This document shows, one piece after another, positions 44,777 through 54,047 of a DNA stretch of 57,104 nt; positions within the stretch are counted from its first letter, which is position 1; every line of letters begins with the position of its first letter. A program made the translations under genes and the position numbers. The notes under the pieces were generated by a model. The model saw nothing but the letters and a program-made list of their open reading frames with translations, was not told the origin of the DNA and searched no databases. This stretch comes from Sedimentisphaerales bacterium (lineage in GTDB: Bacteria; Planctomycetota; Phycisphaerae; Sedimentisphaerales; Anaerobacaceae), in assembly GCA_016931715.1 (NCBI GenBank), contig JAFGEF010000171.1:1-57104 (forward strand). The letters are read 5' to 3'.

Positions 44777-45196
44777 TTACTGTTCAATAATCTCATCATT
44801 CTCATCGATCGCATCCGTATCATCCAAGTCTTCCTGCGGCGGATTGAAATCACGTGCGATTTGGTCGATCAGATTTATTGTTTCTAAAGTTTTTTTGAAA
44901 TTTTCATCATTCTTAAAATGAAGAACCGGGCAGAATTTGCTTTGTACGCTTTGAGCCAGAAAAGCCTGTATTCTTTTTGATGCATGTATTATTGCATTGA
45001 AAGTTTTATTCTGAGACGCTTCATCTTTGCCTAACACGCTGATATATACTTCGGCGTTGCGTAAATCCGCTGCTACATCAACTTTAGTTACACTAATGAG
45101 TCCTTCGATACGAGGGTCACTGAGATGATTTGCTATGCAATCGCTGACGGTTTCTTTTATTAAGCGACCTACTTTTTCTTGCCTTCGAGTTACCAT
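44777..45196 (-). CDS. rbfA: Ribosome-binding factor A
   Basis: A KH-fold factor for 30S maturation. RRQEKVGRLIKETVSDCIAN, DPRIEGLISVTKVDVAADLRNAEVYISVLG and FCPVLHFKNDENFKK are the family segments. An acidic tail (residues about 120-139) is added. ATG 45196 is chosen; it has no clear ribosome-binding site because a REP pair occupies the leader directly upstream. An in-frame TTG at 45247 would translate the repeat and is unlikely. Gene order nusA-infB-rbfA is widely conserved. Confidence 0.88.
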   Translation of the reverse strand: MVTRRQEKVGRLIKETVSDCIANHLSDPRIEGLISVTKVDVAADLRNAEVYISVLGKDEASQNKTFNAIIHASKRIQAFLAQSVQSKFCPVLHFKNDENFKKTLETINLIDQIARDFNPPQEDLDDTDAIDENDEIIEQ

Positions 45197-45203
45197 ATTT
45201 ATT

Positions 45204-45262
45204 GTGTCGAGGGCGTCTCGCCCTCGTTTAAATCTTTTCGCGGGCAAGATGCCCGCGACACG
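45204..45262. repeat. Head-to-head REP-like pair between infB and rbfA
   Basis: Two palindromic units in opposite orientation, 45204-45226 (GGGCGTCTCGCCC core) and 45240-45262 (GCGGGCAAGATGCCCGC core), each ending outward in GACAC, with a 13-nt AT-rich spacer. The second is identical to 37061-37083. It abuts the infB stop and ends 7 nt before the rbfA ATG. Confidence 0.75.
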
Positions 45263-47935
45263 TTAAAGAGTTCTTGCTACCTTTACAATTTCGTAGAAAT
45301 CAAGGACATCATCTACCTTAATATCATCGAAACCGACTATTTTAATTCCGCATTCCAGTCCGGATTTTACTTCTCGTGCGTCATTTTTAAAATGTTTCAA
45401 TGATTCGAGTGTGAGATTGTCCTTAAGAACGATATTATCCCTAATCAGCCTGGTTTTGGCAACTTTTGTTACTACGCCGCTGGTTACATAGCAGCCGGCT
45501 ATAGTTCCAAGTCGGGAAATCTTGAATGTTTGTCTTACGACAGCCCGCCCAAGACTCTTTTCATGCTCTTCTGGTTTGAGCAAACCGGACATGGATTTTT
45601 GCAAATCTTCAGTTATACGGTAAATGATATTATAGAGTCTGATTTCAACACCTTTTGCTTCGGCTGTTTTTGCGGCATGTTCTTCGCTTACAACGTTAAA
45701 GCCGATGATTATGGCATTCGATGCTTCGGCAAGTACGACATCACCTTCGGTAATACCGCCTGTAGCCGCGTGCAGAATGTTTAACTTCACTTCATTAGTG
45801 CTTAAATCAGACAGATATTTTTTCAAAACATCGACAGAACCCTGCACATCTGCCCGGATTATTAGATTCAGAGTTTCTGTTTTTCCAGCTTCTATCTGGC
45901 TGAATAAATTATCAAGAGTTATCTGGTTGCGTTCGGCAAGAGAATGTTCTCTGCTGATTGCCTTGTTTTCTTCAGCGGCGGCTTTTGCTTTGTTCAGGTC
46001 ATCAAGGCAGTAAAATCTGTCTCCGGCCTGGGGAGTATCATTTAAACCTGTTATCTCGACAGGCATGCAACTGGAAGCTGTTTTGATAACTTTGCCGTAG
46101 CTGTTCTTCATCATTTTTATTCTGCCGAAGGCGCTTCCTGCCAAAACGATGTCTCCCTTGCTCAATTTGCCTTCTTTAATTAATATAGTCGCCAACGGAC
46201 CCTGCTGTGCAGACATTTTTGCTTCGATTACCCAGCCGGTCGCAGGAATTGTATCGTCTGCTTTCAGCTCCATCAACTCCGCGACGTAATCGAGCGACTC
46301 AAGAAGATCATTAATACCTGTTCCGGTAGTTGCGCTTGTCTTTACAACTTCAGTTTCACCTCCCCATTCGGCAGGTGTTAATCCGTGCTCGGAAAGCTGA
46401 GCGTAAATGCGATTGATATCACAGCCGGGCAAATCTATTTTGTTTAATGCGACAATAATCGGAACTTTCGCAGCTTTGCTGTGTGCTATTGCTTCGATAG
46501 TTTGGGGCATCACGCCATCGTCTGCGGCAACGACCAGAACAACAACATCAGTCATATTTGCTCCTCGTGCACGCATAGCAGTGAAAGCTTCGTGACCGGG
46601 AGTGTCGATAAATGTAACCTTTTTATTATCCCAAATAATCTCCGATGCGCCGATGTGTTGTGTAATTCCGCCGGCTTCACCTGCGGCAACGTGAGTTGAA
46701 CGAATTTTATCCAGAAGACTGGTTTTACCATGATCGACATGCCCGAGCATTGCGGCGATGACACTGCGTTTTTGAACATTTTTGCCTTCGCGACGCTCAA
46801 ATTCCTGTCTTATTTGTTCTTCCAGAGTGATTTTATGCTCTATCACCAGTTCGGTATCGAATTCGAGGGCAATCATCTCAGCCACCTCGTTAGTTATTAC
46901 CTGATTGGCTGTAGCCATAGTACCCTGCTGCATTAATTTACCGATAATATCAGTGGCTTTTACTCCCAGTGCTGCGGATAAGTCCTTTACAGTTACTGGT
47001 GCGATTACCGATGCTTTTGTCGGCCTGGCAGGTGCAGATAACGTTTGTTTGGTTTTGGCGGCAATCTTGCGAACAGGTCTTAATCGCAGAGTTTCACCGC
47101 CGGCAGCGTCAAGCCTGGCGCGTCTTTCTTCAATATCTCTTTCACGCCACTTGCTGCCGATTGGTTTTGCCTTTTTAGGTACATCCACATCCACTTCGTC
47201 CCTTCTTCGACCATGTGTTCTGTCCTTTCTTCGCTTGGAGACAGATTTCTTTTCAGAAAGCGGAAGCGGAGCATCGGTTTTGCTCTGGCTGTACATTAGA
47301 GGTTCGGTAATAGGTTCATCGTATTTCGCTCTTGACCTTGTCCTTTGTCTTCTTTTAAGAGGTTCAGGAGCTTCAACTCTGACCAATCGCGGGCCGCTCA
47401 ATCTTGCCGGTTCTGGTTTTTGCATGATTGGACCCGCTGGTACGATAGGTTCCGGCTTTGGTTCAGGTATGATTACAGTCTCTGGAACCGGTACCGGTTT
47501 TGATTCCGGTTCAGGTTCTGCTTTTGGTTCTTCTGTTATTAGCGGAATTTGTTGTTCTGCCGGGAGAATTTCTTCCTCAGTTTGTACTGGAACTGTTTCA
47601 ACCTGCTCTTCAATTATTTCAGTTGCAGTTTCCTGGACTGCTTCATCTTCTTCCGCAACTTCCAGGGCATCCTTCTGAACCTGTACTTTTTTTACGGGCG
47701 CCGTTTTTGTTCTCTTTTTGACTCGAACTTTTTCCAAATCAACTTTTTCAGAAGTTTCTATTGTAGTAACATTTTCGCCTTCACTGAACCATTCCTGTAT
47801 AGTAGCCGCCAGACCGGCGGATATGACCGACATATGGTTCTTAATATCAAGATTTTCATCCTGACACTTTTTGATAATAGCGGAGCTTTTTACTCCCAAT
47901 TCTTTGGCTAAAATGTACACTCTTGTCGTTGCCAA
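45263..47935 (-). CDS. infB: Translation initiation factor IF-2
   Basis: A GTPase that places fMet-tRNA on the 30S subunit. It has an N-terminal IF2_N domain ([20 protein letters not shown]), a long Glu/Pro/Val linker (about residues 75-240), a second IF2_N-like unit ([19 protein letters not shown]), then G1 [14 protein letters not shown]3 DTPGHEAF and G4 NKID, and C-terminal domains to [14 protein letters not shown]. At 890 residues it is complete. It starts 98 nt after nusA in the same operon. Confidence 0.97.
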   Translation of the reverse strand: MATTRVYILAKELGVKSSAIIKKCQDENLDIKNHMSVISAGLAATIQEWFSEGENVTTIETSEKVDLEKVRVKKRTKTAPVKKVQVQKDALEVAEEDEAVQETATEIIEEQVETVPVQTEEEILPAEQQIPLITEEPKAEPEPESKPVPVPETVIIPEPKPEPIVPAGPIMQKPEPARLSGPRLVRVEAPEPLKRRQRTRSRAKYDEPITEPLMYSQSKTDAPLPLSEKKSVSKRRKDRTHGRRRDEVDVDVPKKAKPIGSKWRERDIEERRARLDAAGGETLRLRPVRKIAAKTKQTLSAPARPTKASVIAPVTVKDLSAALGVKATDIIGKLMQQGTMATANQVITNEVAEMIALEFDTELVIEHKITLEEQIRQEFERREGKNVQKRSVIAAMLGHVDHGKTSLLDKIRSTHVAAGEAGGITQHIGASEIIWDNKKVTFIDTPGHEAFTAMRARGANMTDVVVLVVAADDGVMPQTIEAIAHSKAAKVPIIVALNKIDLPGCDINRIYAQLSEHGLTPAEWGGETEVVKTSATTGTGINDLLESLDYVAELMELKADDTIPATGWVIEAKMSAQQGPLATILIKEGKLSKGDIVLAGSAFGRIKMMKNSYGKVIKTASSCMPVEITGLNDTPQAGDRFYCLDDLNKAKAAAEENKAISREHSLAERNQITLDNLFSQIEAGKTETLNLIIRADVQGSVDVLKKYLSDLSTNEVKLNILHAATGGITEGDVVLAEASNAIIIGFNVVSEEHAAKTAEAKGVEIRLYNIIYRITEDLQKSMSGLLKPEEHEKSLGRAVVRQTFKISRLGTIAGCYVTSGVVTKVAKTRLIRDNIVLKDNLTLESLKHFKNDAREVKSGLECGIKIVGFDDIKVDDVLDFYEIVKVARTL

Positions 47936-48033
47936 AAATATTTCTCCATTTATATTTACCGAGCAAAATAGGTTTTAAAACTCATGTTTTACAAAAAAAA
48001 TATATTTATTGCGTCAAATATTTTAAAGATGGT

Positions 48034-49254
48034 CTATTTTTTATCATCAATTGCCCTGGCTTGCCTGGCCAGATGTTTTTCTGCCTCTTTTTGCTCTTTT
48101 TCTGCTGATAAATTTTCAACTTCTTTTGATGCTGCAGCTACGAGTTTTTCTGCAACTTCGGCATTTATTTTCAATTCGTTTATTAGCGGCTCAACTCCGA
48201 CATCATCCAAATCCGCAACAGCTATCACTCCGAGCGCGATAAGTTTATCGACAGTTGTGTCATCGGCATTTTCTACATTTTTAACACAGTTGGACAAGCG
48301 TTCAATTCCCTGGTTATATTCATCCGGAGTGAGGATATCGATGTCCCAGCCTGTAAGCCTTGCAGCCAGCCTGACATTTTGTCCATGTTTGCCGATAGCA
48401 AGGCTAAGCTGCTCTTCTTCGACAACGACAGTTGCCCTCCCCAGCTCAAAACATAAGGCTATTTCACTTACTTTGGCAGGCATAAGCGCATTGGAGACAA
48501 GGACTTGCGAAGATTCATTCCAGCGAACAATATCTATTTTTTCGCCCCCCAGCTCATCCACAACATTTTTAATTCTGCTTCCCCTGACACCTACACATGC
48601 ACCAACGGGATCAACTTTATCATCCATAGAGTTGACTGCGACTTTTGTTCTGTATCCGGCTTCTCTTGCGAGGGCACGGATTTCTATAATTTTTTCATTG
48701 ATTTCAGGAACTTCAAGCTCGAATAATCTGCGAATAAAATCAGGATGAGTGCGTGAAAGAATAATTTTCACCTGGTTAGATGATTCTTTGACATCAAGAA
48801 TCAGGCACCTTATTCTTTCTCCTACCCGGTGTGTTTGCCCCATTATCTGCTCGCCTTTGGGCATAAATCCTTCTGTCCAGCGATCCAAACTGACTATCAA
48901 TGTACCGCTTTCATATCGCACGACTGAGCCGCTGACGATTTCGCCCCTTCTTTGTACAAACTCGGAAAAGATGCTGTCTCTTTCGCCGGCGCGAATTTTT
49001 TGGATTATTACCTGCTTGGCGGTTTGTGCAGGGATTCTGCCGAGCTGTTTAATATCAATTTGAACTTTATCTTTAAAAGCAATAATTTGACCAGTCTGAC
49101 GATCTATATTTACTTCGATATCGCTTTCCGGCAACCCGAAGTGTTTTCTGGCCGCAGAGACCATAGCTTCTTCGAGATCGACAAATATCAATTCCCTGTC
49201 GATGTTTTTGTCGCGAGCGATATTCTCTACTATTCTTAGTAATTCCTGGTTCAT
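48034..49254 (-). CDS. nusA: Transcription termination/antitermination factor NusA
   Basis: Binds RNA polymerase and nascent RNA, and promotes pausing and intrinsic termination. N-terminal domain (residues about 1-125), S1 domain (GEIVSGSVVRYESGTLIVSLDRWTEGF), KH1 (DPVGACVGVRGSRIKNV) and KH2 (LSLAIGKHGQNVRLAARLTGWDIDI). A helix-hairpin-helix-like tail (LIALGVIAVADLDDVGVEPLI) and a short Lys/Glu coiled coil complete it. It heads the operon and is preceded by a leader with an intrinsic terminator 50 nt before ATG 49254. Confidence 0.95.
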   Translation of the reverse strand: MNQELLRIVENIARDKNIDRELIFVDLEEAMVSAARKHFGLPESDIEVNIDRQTGQIIAFKDKVQIDIKQLGRIPAQTAKQVIIQKIRAGERDSIFSEFVQRRGEIVSGSVVRYESGTLIVSLDRWTEGFMPKGEQIMGQTHRVGERIRCLILDVKESSNQVKIILSRTHPDFIRRLFELEVPEINEKIIEIRALAREAGYRTKVAVNSMDDKVDPVGACVGVRGSRIKNVVDELGGEKIDIVRWNESSQVLVSNALMPAKVSEIALCFELGRATVVVEEEQLSLAIGKHGQNVRLAARLTGWDIDILTPDEYNQGIERLSNCVKNVENADDTTVDKLIALGVIAVADLDDVGVEPLINELKINAEVAEKLVAAASKEVENLSAEKEQKEAEKHLARQARAIDDKK

Positions 49255-49303
49255 AGTCCTAATCTCTTTCTGATTGAACTCTTTTAATCTAACATTTCAT
49301 AAC

Positions 49304-49330
49304 AAAAAATGGAAACCATCCAGGTTTCCA
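49304..49330 (-). terminator. Intrinsic terminator inside the nusA leader
   Basis: Minus strand TGGAAACC, 5-nt loop, GGTTTCCA, then TTTTTT: a perfect 8-bp stem. Only about 50 nt separate it from the nusA start, too little for a further full promoter and leader, so it probably acts as an attenuator. Confidence 0.75.
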
Positions 49331-49342
49331 CTTCAAACAAGA

Positions 49343-49662
49343 GCCGGTCGATTTTATCGTATCCGACCGGCAAAACGATCAGAGGTTGTAGCTTCCTTTA
49401 TACTACATCATCTGCCTCCGGTAAAGAAATCCCTTTTGCATTTTCATTTCTTCAAAATGCAAACCTGTTAATAAAACCTCTTTCGTTTCCTGGCACTGAA
49501 GCAGAAACGCCGATTTCCAAGCTACCATATGCGCAAAAAAGCAACGGAAAACGAAAATTGTTCGCCTACTTTGCACGGTTAATCAATCCTGTTAAGTACA
49601 TTACAAGCACCTATCTTGTTTAATAGTTCTTTTTGGCAGCTTTTTTATAAAGCCTTACAGCC
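49343..49662 (-). ncRNA. Structured nusA leader or small RNA
   Basis: No credible protein is encoded in 49255-49861. On the minus strand this part carries stacked hairpins: GCCGGTCG/CGACCGGC (49343-49371), a TGTAG/CTACA stem near 49386-49410, a perfect 10-bp TTTGCATTTT/AAAATGCAAA stem (49435-49463), and CGTTT/AAACG near 49485-49509. It ends in the terminator at 49304. I compared it mentally with tmRNA, RNase P RNA, SRP RNA and 6S RNA and saw no signature. Confidence 0.45.
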
Positions 49663-49668
49663 GAACTT

Positions 49669-49674
49669 ATTATA
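49669..49674 (-). promoter_or_regulatory. Possible -10 box for the nusA leader
   Basis: A perfect TATAAT on the minus strand, upstream of the structured leader. The -35 at the right distance is poor, so this is tentative. It would give a leader of about 400 nt. Confidence 0.3.
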
Positions 49675-49861
49675 ATAATCGTCAAATGTATTAAGAGCAA
49701 TAACTTTTTTGCTTTTTTAAAGAATTTTTGGGATTTTCAGGCAAAATATATGATTTCTTTTAAAATAACAGTAAAGGTCCGCATAAAATGCGATTTTTGA
49801 TAATTAAAAGGCATATTTTATATATTAGCGCCTGCTCAAAATATATACTTTAAATCATTGC

Positions 49862-50581
49862 TCATTTCCTTTTCCTGGACGGAATCAGGTTTACGGTCAA
49901 TTTACCTTCCTCGATGATTATCTTTTCTACCCTTATGGTCTGTCCTTCAATTTCAAAAACAGGTTCAAAGACCTCCTCATTGAGTAAAGAAGCAACAATT
50001 TTAGTCTGCCAGGTGTACGTGTTAATATCACCAAGTTCCTGTAATCGTTCTGTGTACATTTTTTTGGCGGTTATTTTGGCGAGCGGTGTAATATTTACAG
50101 CCCCGATTTTTATTTTTGGAACACTGATACTCATTAAATCCTGCTCATTTAACGCTGCCTGAAGCTCAATTGTAATGATAAATTCTATTCCCTGAAAGTC
50201 CGCGGTTCCCATAAGAACAACAACATCCGGATTGATAAGAGCCGCTGGTGCATAAAGCAGGACACCTTCGGATTCTTTAGGCCAGTCAGCCCGAATTATT
50301 ATATCATTAAGTGCTTCCTGTGTAATGACAATCTCGAAAGGCTTGCCCAACTGGGACTTATTATTGATTTCCGAAGACAATTTTAGCAAAAAAGGGCTTA
50401 CTTCATCTGTTTCGTTATTCTCAGGGTGATATCGACCCGGCTTGTATAACAGCAGGGAAAAAATAATAAAAGCCACTGACAAATCAATTATAAGCCAGCA
50501 TATCAGCTTTTTAAGCCTCTTTTTTTTACTATTTTGTAAATCTGTTCCTTTAACCAGGATTTCTCTCTTGCTCATAGTCAT
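49862..50581 (-). CDS. Single-pass membrane protein of unknown function
   Basis: A short basic cytoplasmic head (NSKKKRLKKL) and one membrane helix (LICWLIIDLSVAFIIFSLLLY, residues about 26-46) lead into an extracytoplasmic domain of about 190 residues. This domain has alternating strands (VVVLMGTADFQGIEFIITIELQ, VFEIEGQTIRVEKIIIEEGKLTVNLIP). It recalls YpmS-like or other lipid-binding beta folds, but I cannot name the family. It is transcribed divergently from pyrF and is not clearly part of the nusA operon. The 49685-49861 stretch downstream of it holds nothing else I can support. Confidence 0.65.
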   Translation of the reverse strand: MTMSKREILVKGTDLQNSKKKRLKKLICWLIIDLSVAFIIFSLLLYKPGRYHPENNETDEVSPFLLKLSSEINNKSQLGKPFEIVITQEALNDIIIRADWPKESEGVLLYAPAALINPDVVVLMGTADFQGIEFIITIELQAALNEQDLMSISVPKIKIGAVNITPLAKITAKKMYTERLQELGDINTYTWQTKIVASLLNEEVFEPVFEIEGQTIRVEKIIIEEGKLTVNLIPSRKRK

Positions 50582-50645
50582 GTATCCGATTATAGTATTT
50601 TCTTTGTTTTGTAAAAGTATTTTCTAAAATATGAGGACTTATAAA

Positions 50646-51596
50646 ATGACAAGTCATTTTGCTGATCGCCTTTTTGAGGCTGTAAAAACTAAAAAGACAT
50701 GCCTAACTGTCGGGCTTGACCCGGTTTATAGCAGATTGCCGTCTGCAATAAGAAATCATCTTCAGATGAATGATGAGTTTGATGTTGATGCTGCTGTTGA
50801 TGCAATTTTCGATTTTTGTACCCAGACAATGCGAATAGTTGCTCCGATGGTACCGGCTATTAAGATGAATATCGCTTTTTTTGAAAAATATCTTTGGGAA
50901 GGCATAGAAGCTTATTACGCTTTAATTTCAGAAGCCGACGATTTGGGTCTGGAAGTTATCGGTGATGTGAAACGAGGCGATGTTGGTCATACCGCTGAGT
51001 TTTATGCTTCTGCTCATCTTGAGAATCCTGAACTGACAGGACTTGAAGACACTCTTGTGCCAGATGCGATAACAGTTAATGGTTATTCAGGAGTGGATGG
51101 TATAGAACCTTTTGCCGAAACAGCGACAAAACAAGGCAAAGGTGTTTTTGTTCTTGTTCGCACAAGTAATCCTTCCGCGGCGGATATTCAGGATTTTTCC
51201 GATGCAAACGGCATTAAAATGTATGAGAAGATGGCTGATATAGTCAATCAGGTTGCTGATAAAAAGGATCGCATTGGCGCGAAGGGATATAGTAACATAG
51301 GTATGGTTGTAGGCGGAACTTCGCCGGATGTTACGAGCGCGCTTCGCACCAGGTATAAAAAAATATGGTTCCTTATACCAGGTTACGGGTCGCAGGGTGC
51401 ATCCGCCGCTGATTGTATCAGGTTTTGCAAAACCGATGGAACTGGCGCTTTGGTAAATGCCTCACGTTCGATTATTTATGCTTATGAAAAACCTAAGTAT
51501 AAAGACCAATACGGTGATGACTGGAAAAGATGTATCGAACAGGCAGTCATAGATGCAAAGGTCGATTTGGCAAATGCAATGCAGACAAAGCTCTGA
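50646..51596 (+). CDS. pyrF: Orotidine 5'-phosphate decarboxylase, type 2
   Basis: The last step of UMP synthesis. The catalytic DVKRGDVGHTAEFYA (residues about 106-120) carries the Asp/Lys pair, with VGLDPVYSRLP near the start and FLIPGYGSQGASAADC as the phosphate loop. The size of about 316 residues fits the longer type 2 (mycobacterial-like) enzymes. ATG 50646 is chosen over ATG 50631 because GAGG then lies 9 nt upstream. menG follows 67 nt later on the same strand. Confidence 0.94.
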   Translation: MTSHFADRLFEAVKTKKTCLTVGLDPVYSRLPSAIRNHLQMNDEFDVDAAVDAIFDFCTQTMRIVAPMVPAIKMNIAFFEKYLWEGIEAYYALISEADDLGLEVIGDVKRGDVGHTAEFYASAHLENPELTGLEDTLVPDAITVNGYSGVDGIEPFAETATKQGKGVFVLVRTSNPSAADIQDFSDANGIKMYEKMADIVNQVADKKDRIGAKGYSNIGMVVGGTSPDVTSALRTRYKKIWFLIPGYGSQGASAADCIRFCKTDGTGALVNASRSIIYAYEKPKYKDQYGDDWKRCIEQAVIDAKVDLANAMQTKL

Positions 51597-51663
51597 AAAA
51601 ACTGTTAAGTTACCGCTGATTTTTTGCAGAAATCCTTTTATACTATGAAATTTAAGAACAGAT

Positions 51664-52389
51664 ATGAAATCTGTCTCAAGGCAGTCATCTGAAAATTCAG
51701 TTGGGCGCATGTTTGATCGTATTGCGCCTGATTATGATAAGCTTAATCACATTTTATCATTCGGAATGGATTTTTACTGGCGTGCAAAACTCGCCGGTAT
51801 GGCTGACAGGAAAAAACAAATAAAAGTTCTTGATCTTGCGGCAGGAACGGGTGATTTACTGATTGCCCTTTTAAGAAAAAATCCCAATATTATCGAAGCT
51901 GTCGGTTTGGATATATCAGATAATATGCTGGCAATCTGCCGAAAAAAAATTGCCAGCTATAATCTGGCAGGGCGAATCACTACCATCTGTTCTGATGTGA
52001 ATTCGAGCGGCTTGCCCGATAATACGTTTGATATTGTTGCTATGGGATTTGGAATCAGAAATACTCCCGATGTATTGAAAACACTTTCTGAAATTTATCG
52101 ACTGTTAAAACAAAGCGGTTCCGCTTTAATACTTGAATTTTCAATGCCGTCAAATAAAGTAATAAAATTCTTTTATTTGTTCTACCTGAGATATTGGGTG
52201 CCTTTTATAGGTCGTATCATATCAGGTGATAAAGAGGCTTATGGATATCTGAATTCAAGCATAGAAAAATTCTGTAACAGGGAGGAGTTTTCTTCTCTAA
52301 TGCGGGAAGCAGGTTTTCAAAATGTTATTACTTTTCCATTAACTTTCGGAATTGTTTGTATTTATAAAGGCTCGAAAACCAATATGTGA
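51664..52389 (+). CDS. menG: Demethylmenaquinone methyltransferase
   Basis: A SAM-dependent C-methyltransferase of the UbiE/MenG family, making menaquinone from demethylmenaquinone. MFDRIAPDYDKLNHILSFGMD is the family opening, VLDLAAGTGDLL the SAM loop, and FDIVAMGFGIRNTPD with LEFSMP the second family block. 241 residues. No ubiquinone genes are near, so the menaquinone role is the better guess. The ribosome-binding site is weak. Confidence 0.92.
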   Translation: MKSVSRQSSENSVGRMFDRIAPDYDKLNHILSFGMDFYWRAKLAGMADRKKQIKVLDLAAGTGDLLIALLRKNPNIIEAVGLDISDNMLAICRKKIASYNLAGRITTICSDVNSSGLPDNTFDIVAMGFGIRNTPDVLKTLSEIYRLLKQSGSALILEFSMPSNKVIKFFYLFYLRYWVPFIGRIISGDKEAYGYLNSSIEKFCNREEFSSLMREAGFQNVITFPLTFGIVCIYKGSKTNM

Positions 52390-52432
52390 TTTTCCGACAG
52401 TTGTAAGGCGGCGAATCGAGATTGTATGCGTG

Positions 52433-52460
52433 AGACCTGAAATTAAAAGGTCTGTTTTTT
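52433..52460 (+). terminator. Terminator after menG
   Basis: Perfect 6-bp stem AGACCT/AGGTCT with a 9-nt loop, followed by GTTTTTT, 44 nt after the menG stop. Confidence 0.65.
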
Positions 52461-52576
52461 CTTGCTTTTAGCCGCTAAATCTTGTAAAATAAGGGTTTAT
52501 AAACAGAAGTAAAGCAAAATGTTTATGTTAATAATCTTGTCAGATCAGTTTTGGAGAATCTGGAGGTATTCACAAT

Positions 52577-54004
52577 ATGAATTTTAGAATCGTTGTATCA
52601 CTGCTTCTAATTTGTATTTTTTCTTTTTCCTGTACGTCGAGACAGAAATCACCGGGTGATATTAATATAGAGATAGGTGATAATGTTGATCCTAATACAG
52701 TAGCGATTGTTACTTTGAAGCTTGAAGGCAAAACGTTGCCTGGAACTCTCAAAGTTGTGTCTGCTGAAGATACAACTGCTGCTTTTTTTGAAAGAATAGG
52801 GTCAGCGGAAGATACCAGGAAAGTCAAAAAAGACACGTGGGTAACTGTTTTAACTTCCGGTAAATCTTATGTTATTGGATGGATTGTCAAAGACAATAAG
52901 ATGTTTGGATATTGTTCAGAGCCTTTTGTTGCTCAAAATGGTCTCAAAGTTTCTTTTTCTCCGGGATTACCTGCAAGTCTCGAATATGACTTAAGCAAGC
53001 CGGAAGAAGGTGTTAATGTTTTTCCTGTAATTTTATTGCTCTCCAGAAAAGCTGTTAAGAATGGTGAAATTTCCTTAATGTCATGGGGGGAGCCGGAAAT
53101 GATTGAAGAACCTAAAGTTATAAAAATCGATAAGCTTGCACAGGGTTCTTTCCAGCTTTATGCACAGGCTATAAAAGGTGAAGAATATTTGGATTCAAGA
53201 ATGCGTTTTCTTTATGACAAGCGATTTATAGAAATTGAGCCGGGTATAAATAATTGCATTGAGGCACAATATCCTGTGCTTGATGATACCGTTGAAGATG
53301 GTGATGTAACTATTAAAGGTATGGCATATAATTCAGCGGGCGAAATCCTGCCGAATGAGACAATTAGACTGATTCCCCTTAATGGCAACAATCCGAGGCA
53401 TGATTTGTATTATCCGGATGCCGTTACTGATTCAAATGGCAGCTTCGAGTTTAAAGGCATTCGTCCGGATATTGCTGTTTTAATAAAGAATGATAATGCG
53501 AGTATAAAACTTCCGCAAAACTGTATGACTAAAAACGCGTCTTTATGGGTGGATATGCTTGTCGGCAAATTGAATATGCAATTCTATGCGGGTTATTCTG
53601 TTACTGAGAAAATTATTGTTGATTGGAAAGATGGCCGGAAAAGCGACCTGATGGAATTGTATGACAAAATAATAGTTGCTAACGTATGGTCCTCCTGGTG
53701 CGAGCCTTCTCAAAAATCGCTTGATGAACTAAATACCATCGCACAGGAGTTTAAGGACAACAATGATGTGGTGTTTGCGGCGATAAGTCTCGATGCCGGC
53801 CGAACTGTTTGGGAAGATACTGTAAATAAATCCGGCTTGAATGCGCTTCGTCATTGCTGGTTCGACCGGGAAGAAAATCCTCTTGCTTTCAATAGGACAA
53901 TTCCATATTCTATGATTATTGATAAAAAAGGGATTGTGTCTGCAGAAGGCAATGGTATTGATATTCGCGCAGAGCTTAAAAAAGCAATTGAAGCTTCCAA
54001 ATAA
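52577..54004 (+). CDS. Lipoprotein with carboxypeptidase-like and redoxin domains
   Basis: Exported and lipid-anchored: hydrophobic LLLICIFSFSC with the lipobox Cys at about residue 19. The middle contains a carboxypeptidase regulatory-like beta sandwich (GDVTIKGMAYNSAGEILPNETIRLIPL, NGSFEFKGI; residues about 245-315). The C-terminal 130 residues are a TlpA-like thioredoxin fold (IIVANVWSSWCEPSQKSLDEL). Only the first cysteine of the motif remains, the second being Ser, so classic disulfide reduction is doubtful. GGAGG 10 nt before ATG 52577 supports the start. Placed just before murD. Confidence 0.8.
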   Translation: MNFRIVVSLLLICIFSFSCTSRQKSPGDINIEIGDNVDPNTVAIVTLKLEGKTLPGTLKVVSAEDTTAAFFERIGSAEDTRKVKKDTWVTVLTSGKSYVIGWIVKDNKMFGYCSEPFVAQNGLKVSFSPGLPASLEYDLSKPEEGVNVFPVILLLSRKAVKNGEISLMSWGEPEMIEEPKVIKIDKLAQGSFQLYAQAIKGEEYLDSRMRFLYDKRFIEIEPGINNCIEAQYPVLDDTVEDGDVTIKGMAYNSAGEILPNETIRLIPLNGNNPRHDLYYPDAVTDSNGSFEFKGIRPDIAVLIKNDNASIKLPQNCMTKNASLWVDMLVGKLNMQFYAGYSVTEKIIVDWKDGRKSDLMELYDKIIVANVWSSWCEPSQKSLDELNTIAQEFKDNNDVVFAAISLDAGRTVWEDTVNKSGLNALRHCWFDREENPLAFNRTIPYSMIIDKKGIVSAEGNGIDIRAELKKAIEASK

Positions 54005-54047
54005 ATTTGAGGCAGGAAAATCGCATTTTGCATGGAGGTAAGATTAA

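Noticed and set aside
49309..49623. Plus-strand ORF of 104 codons upstream of nusA
   Set aside because: It runs through the hairpins of the nusA leader, has no ribosome-binding site, and its composition is not protein-like.
49780..49800. CGCAT/ATGCG hairpin followed by ATTTTT
   Set aside because: A 5-bp stem with a 3-nt loop and no plus-strand gene before it; too weak to call a terminator.
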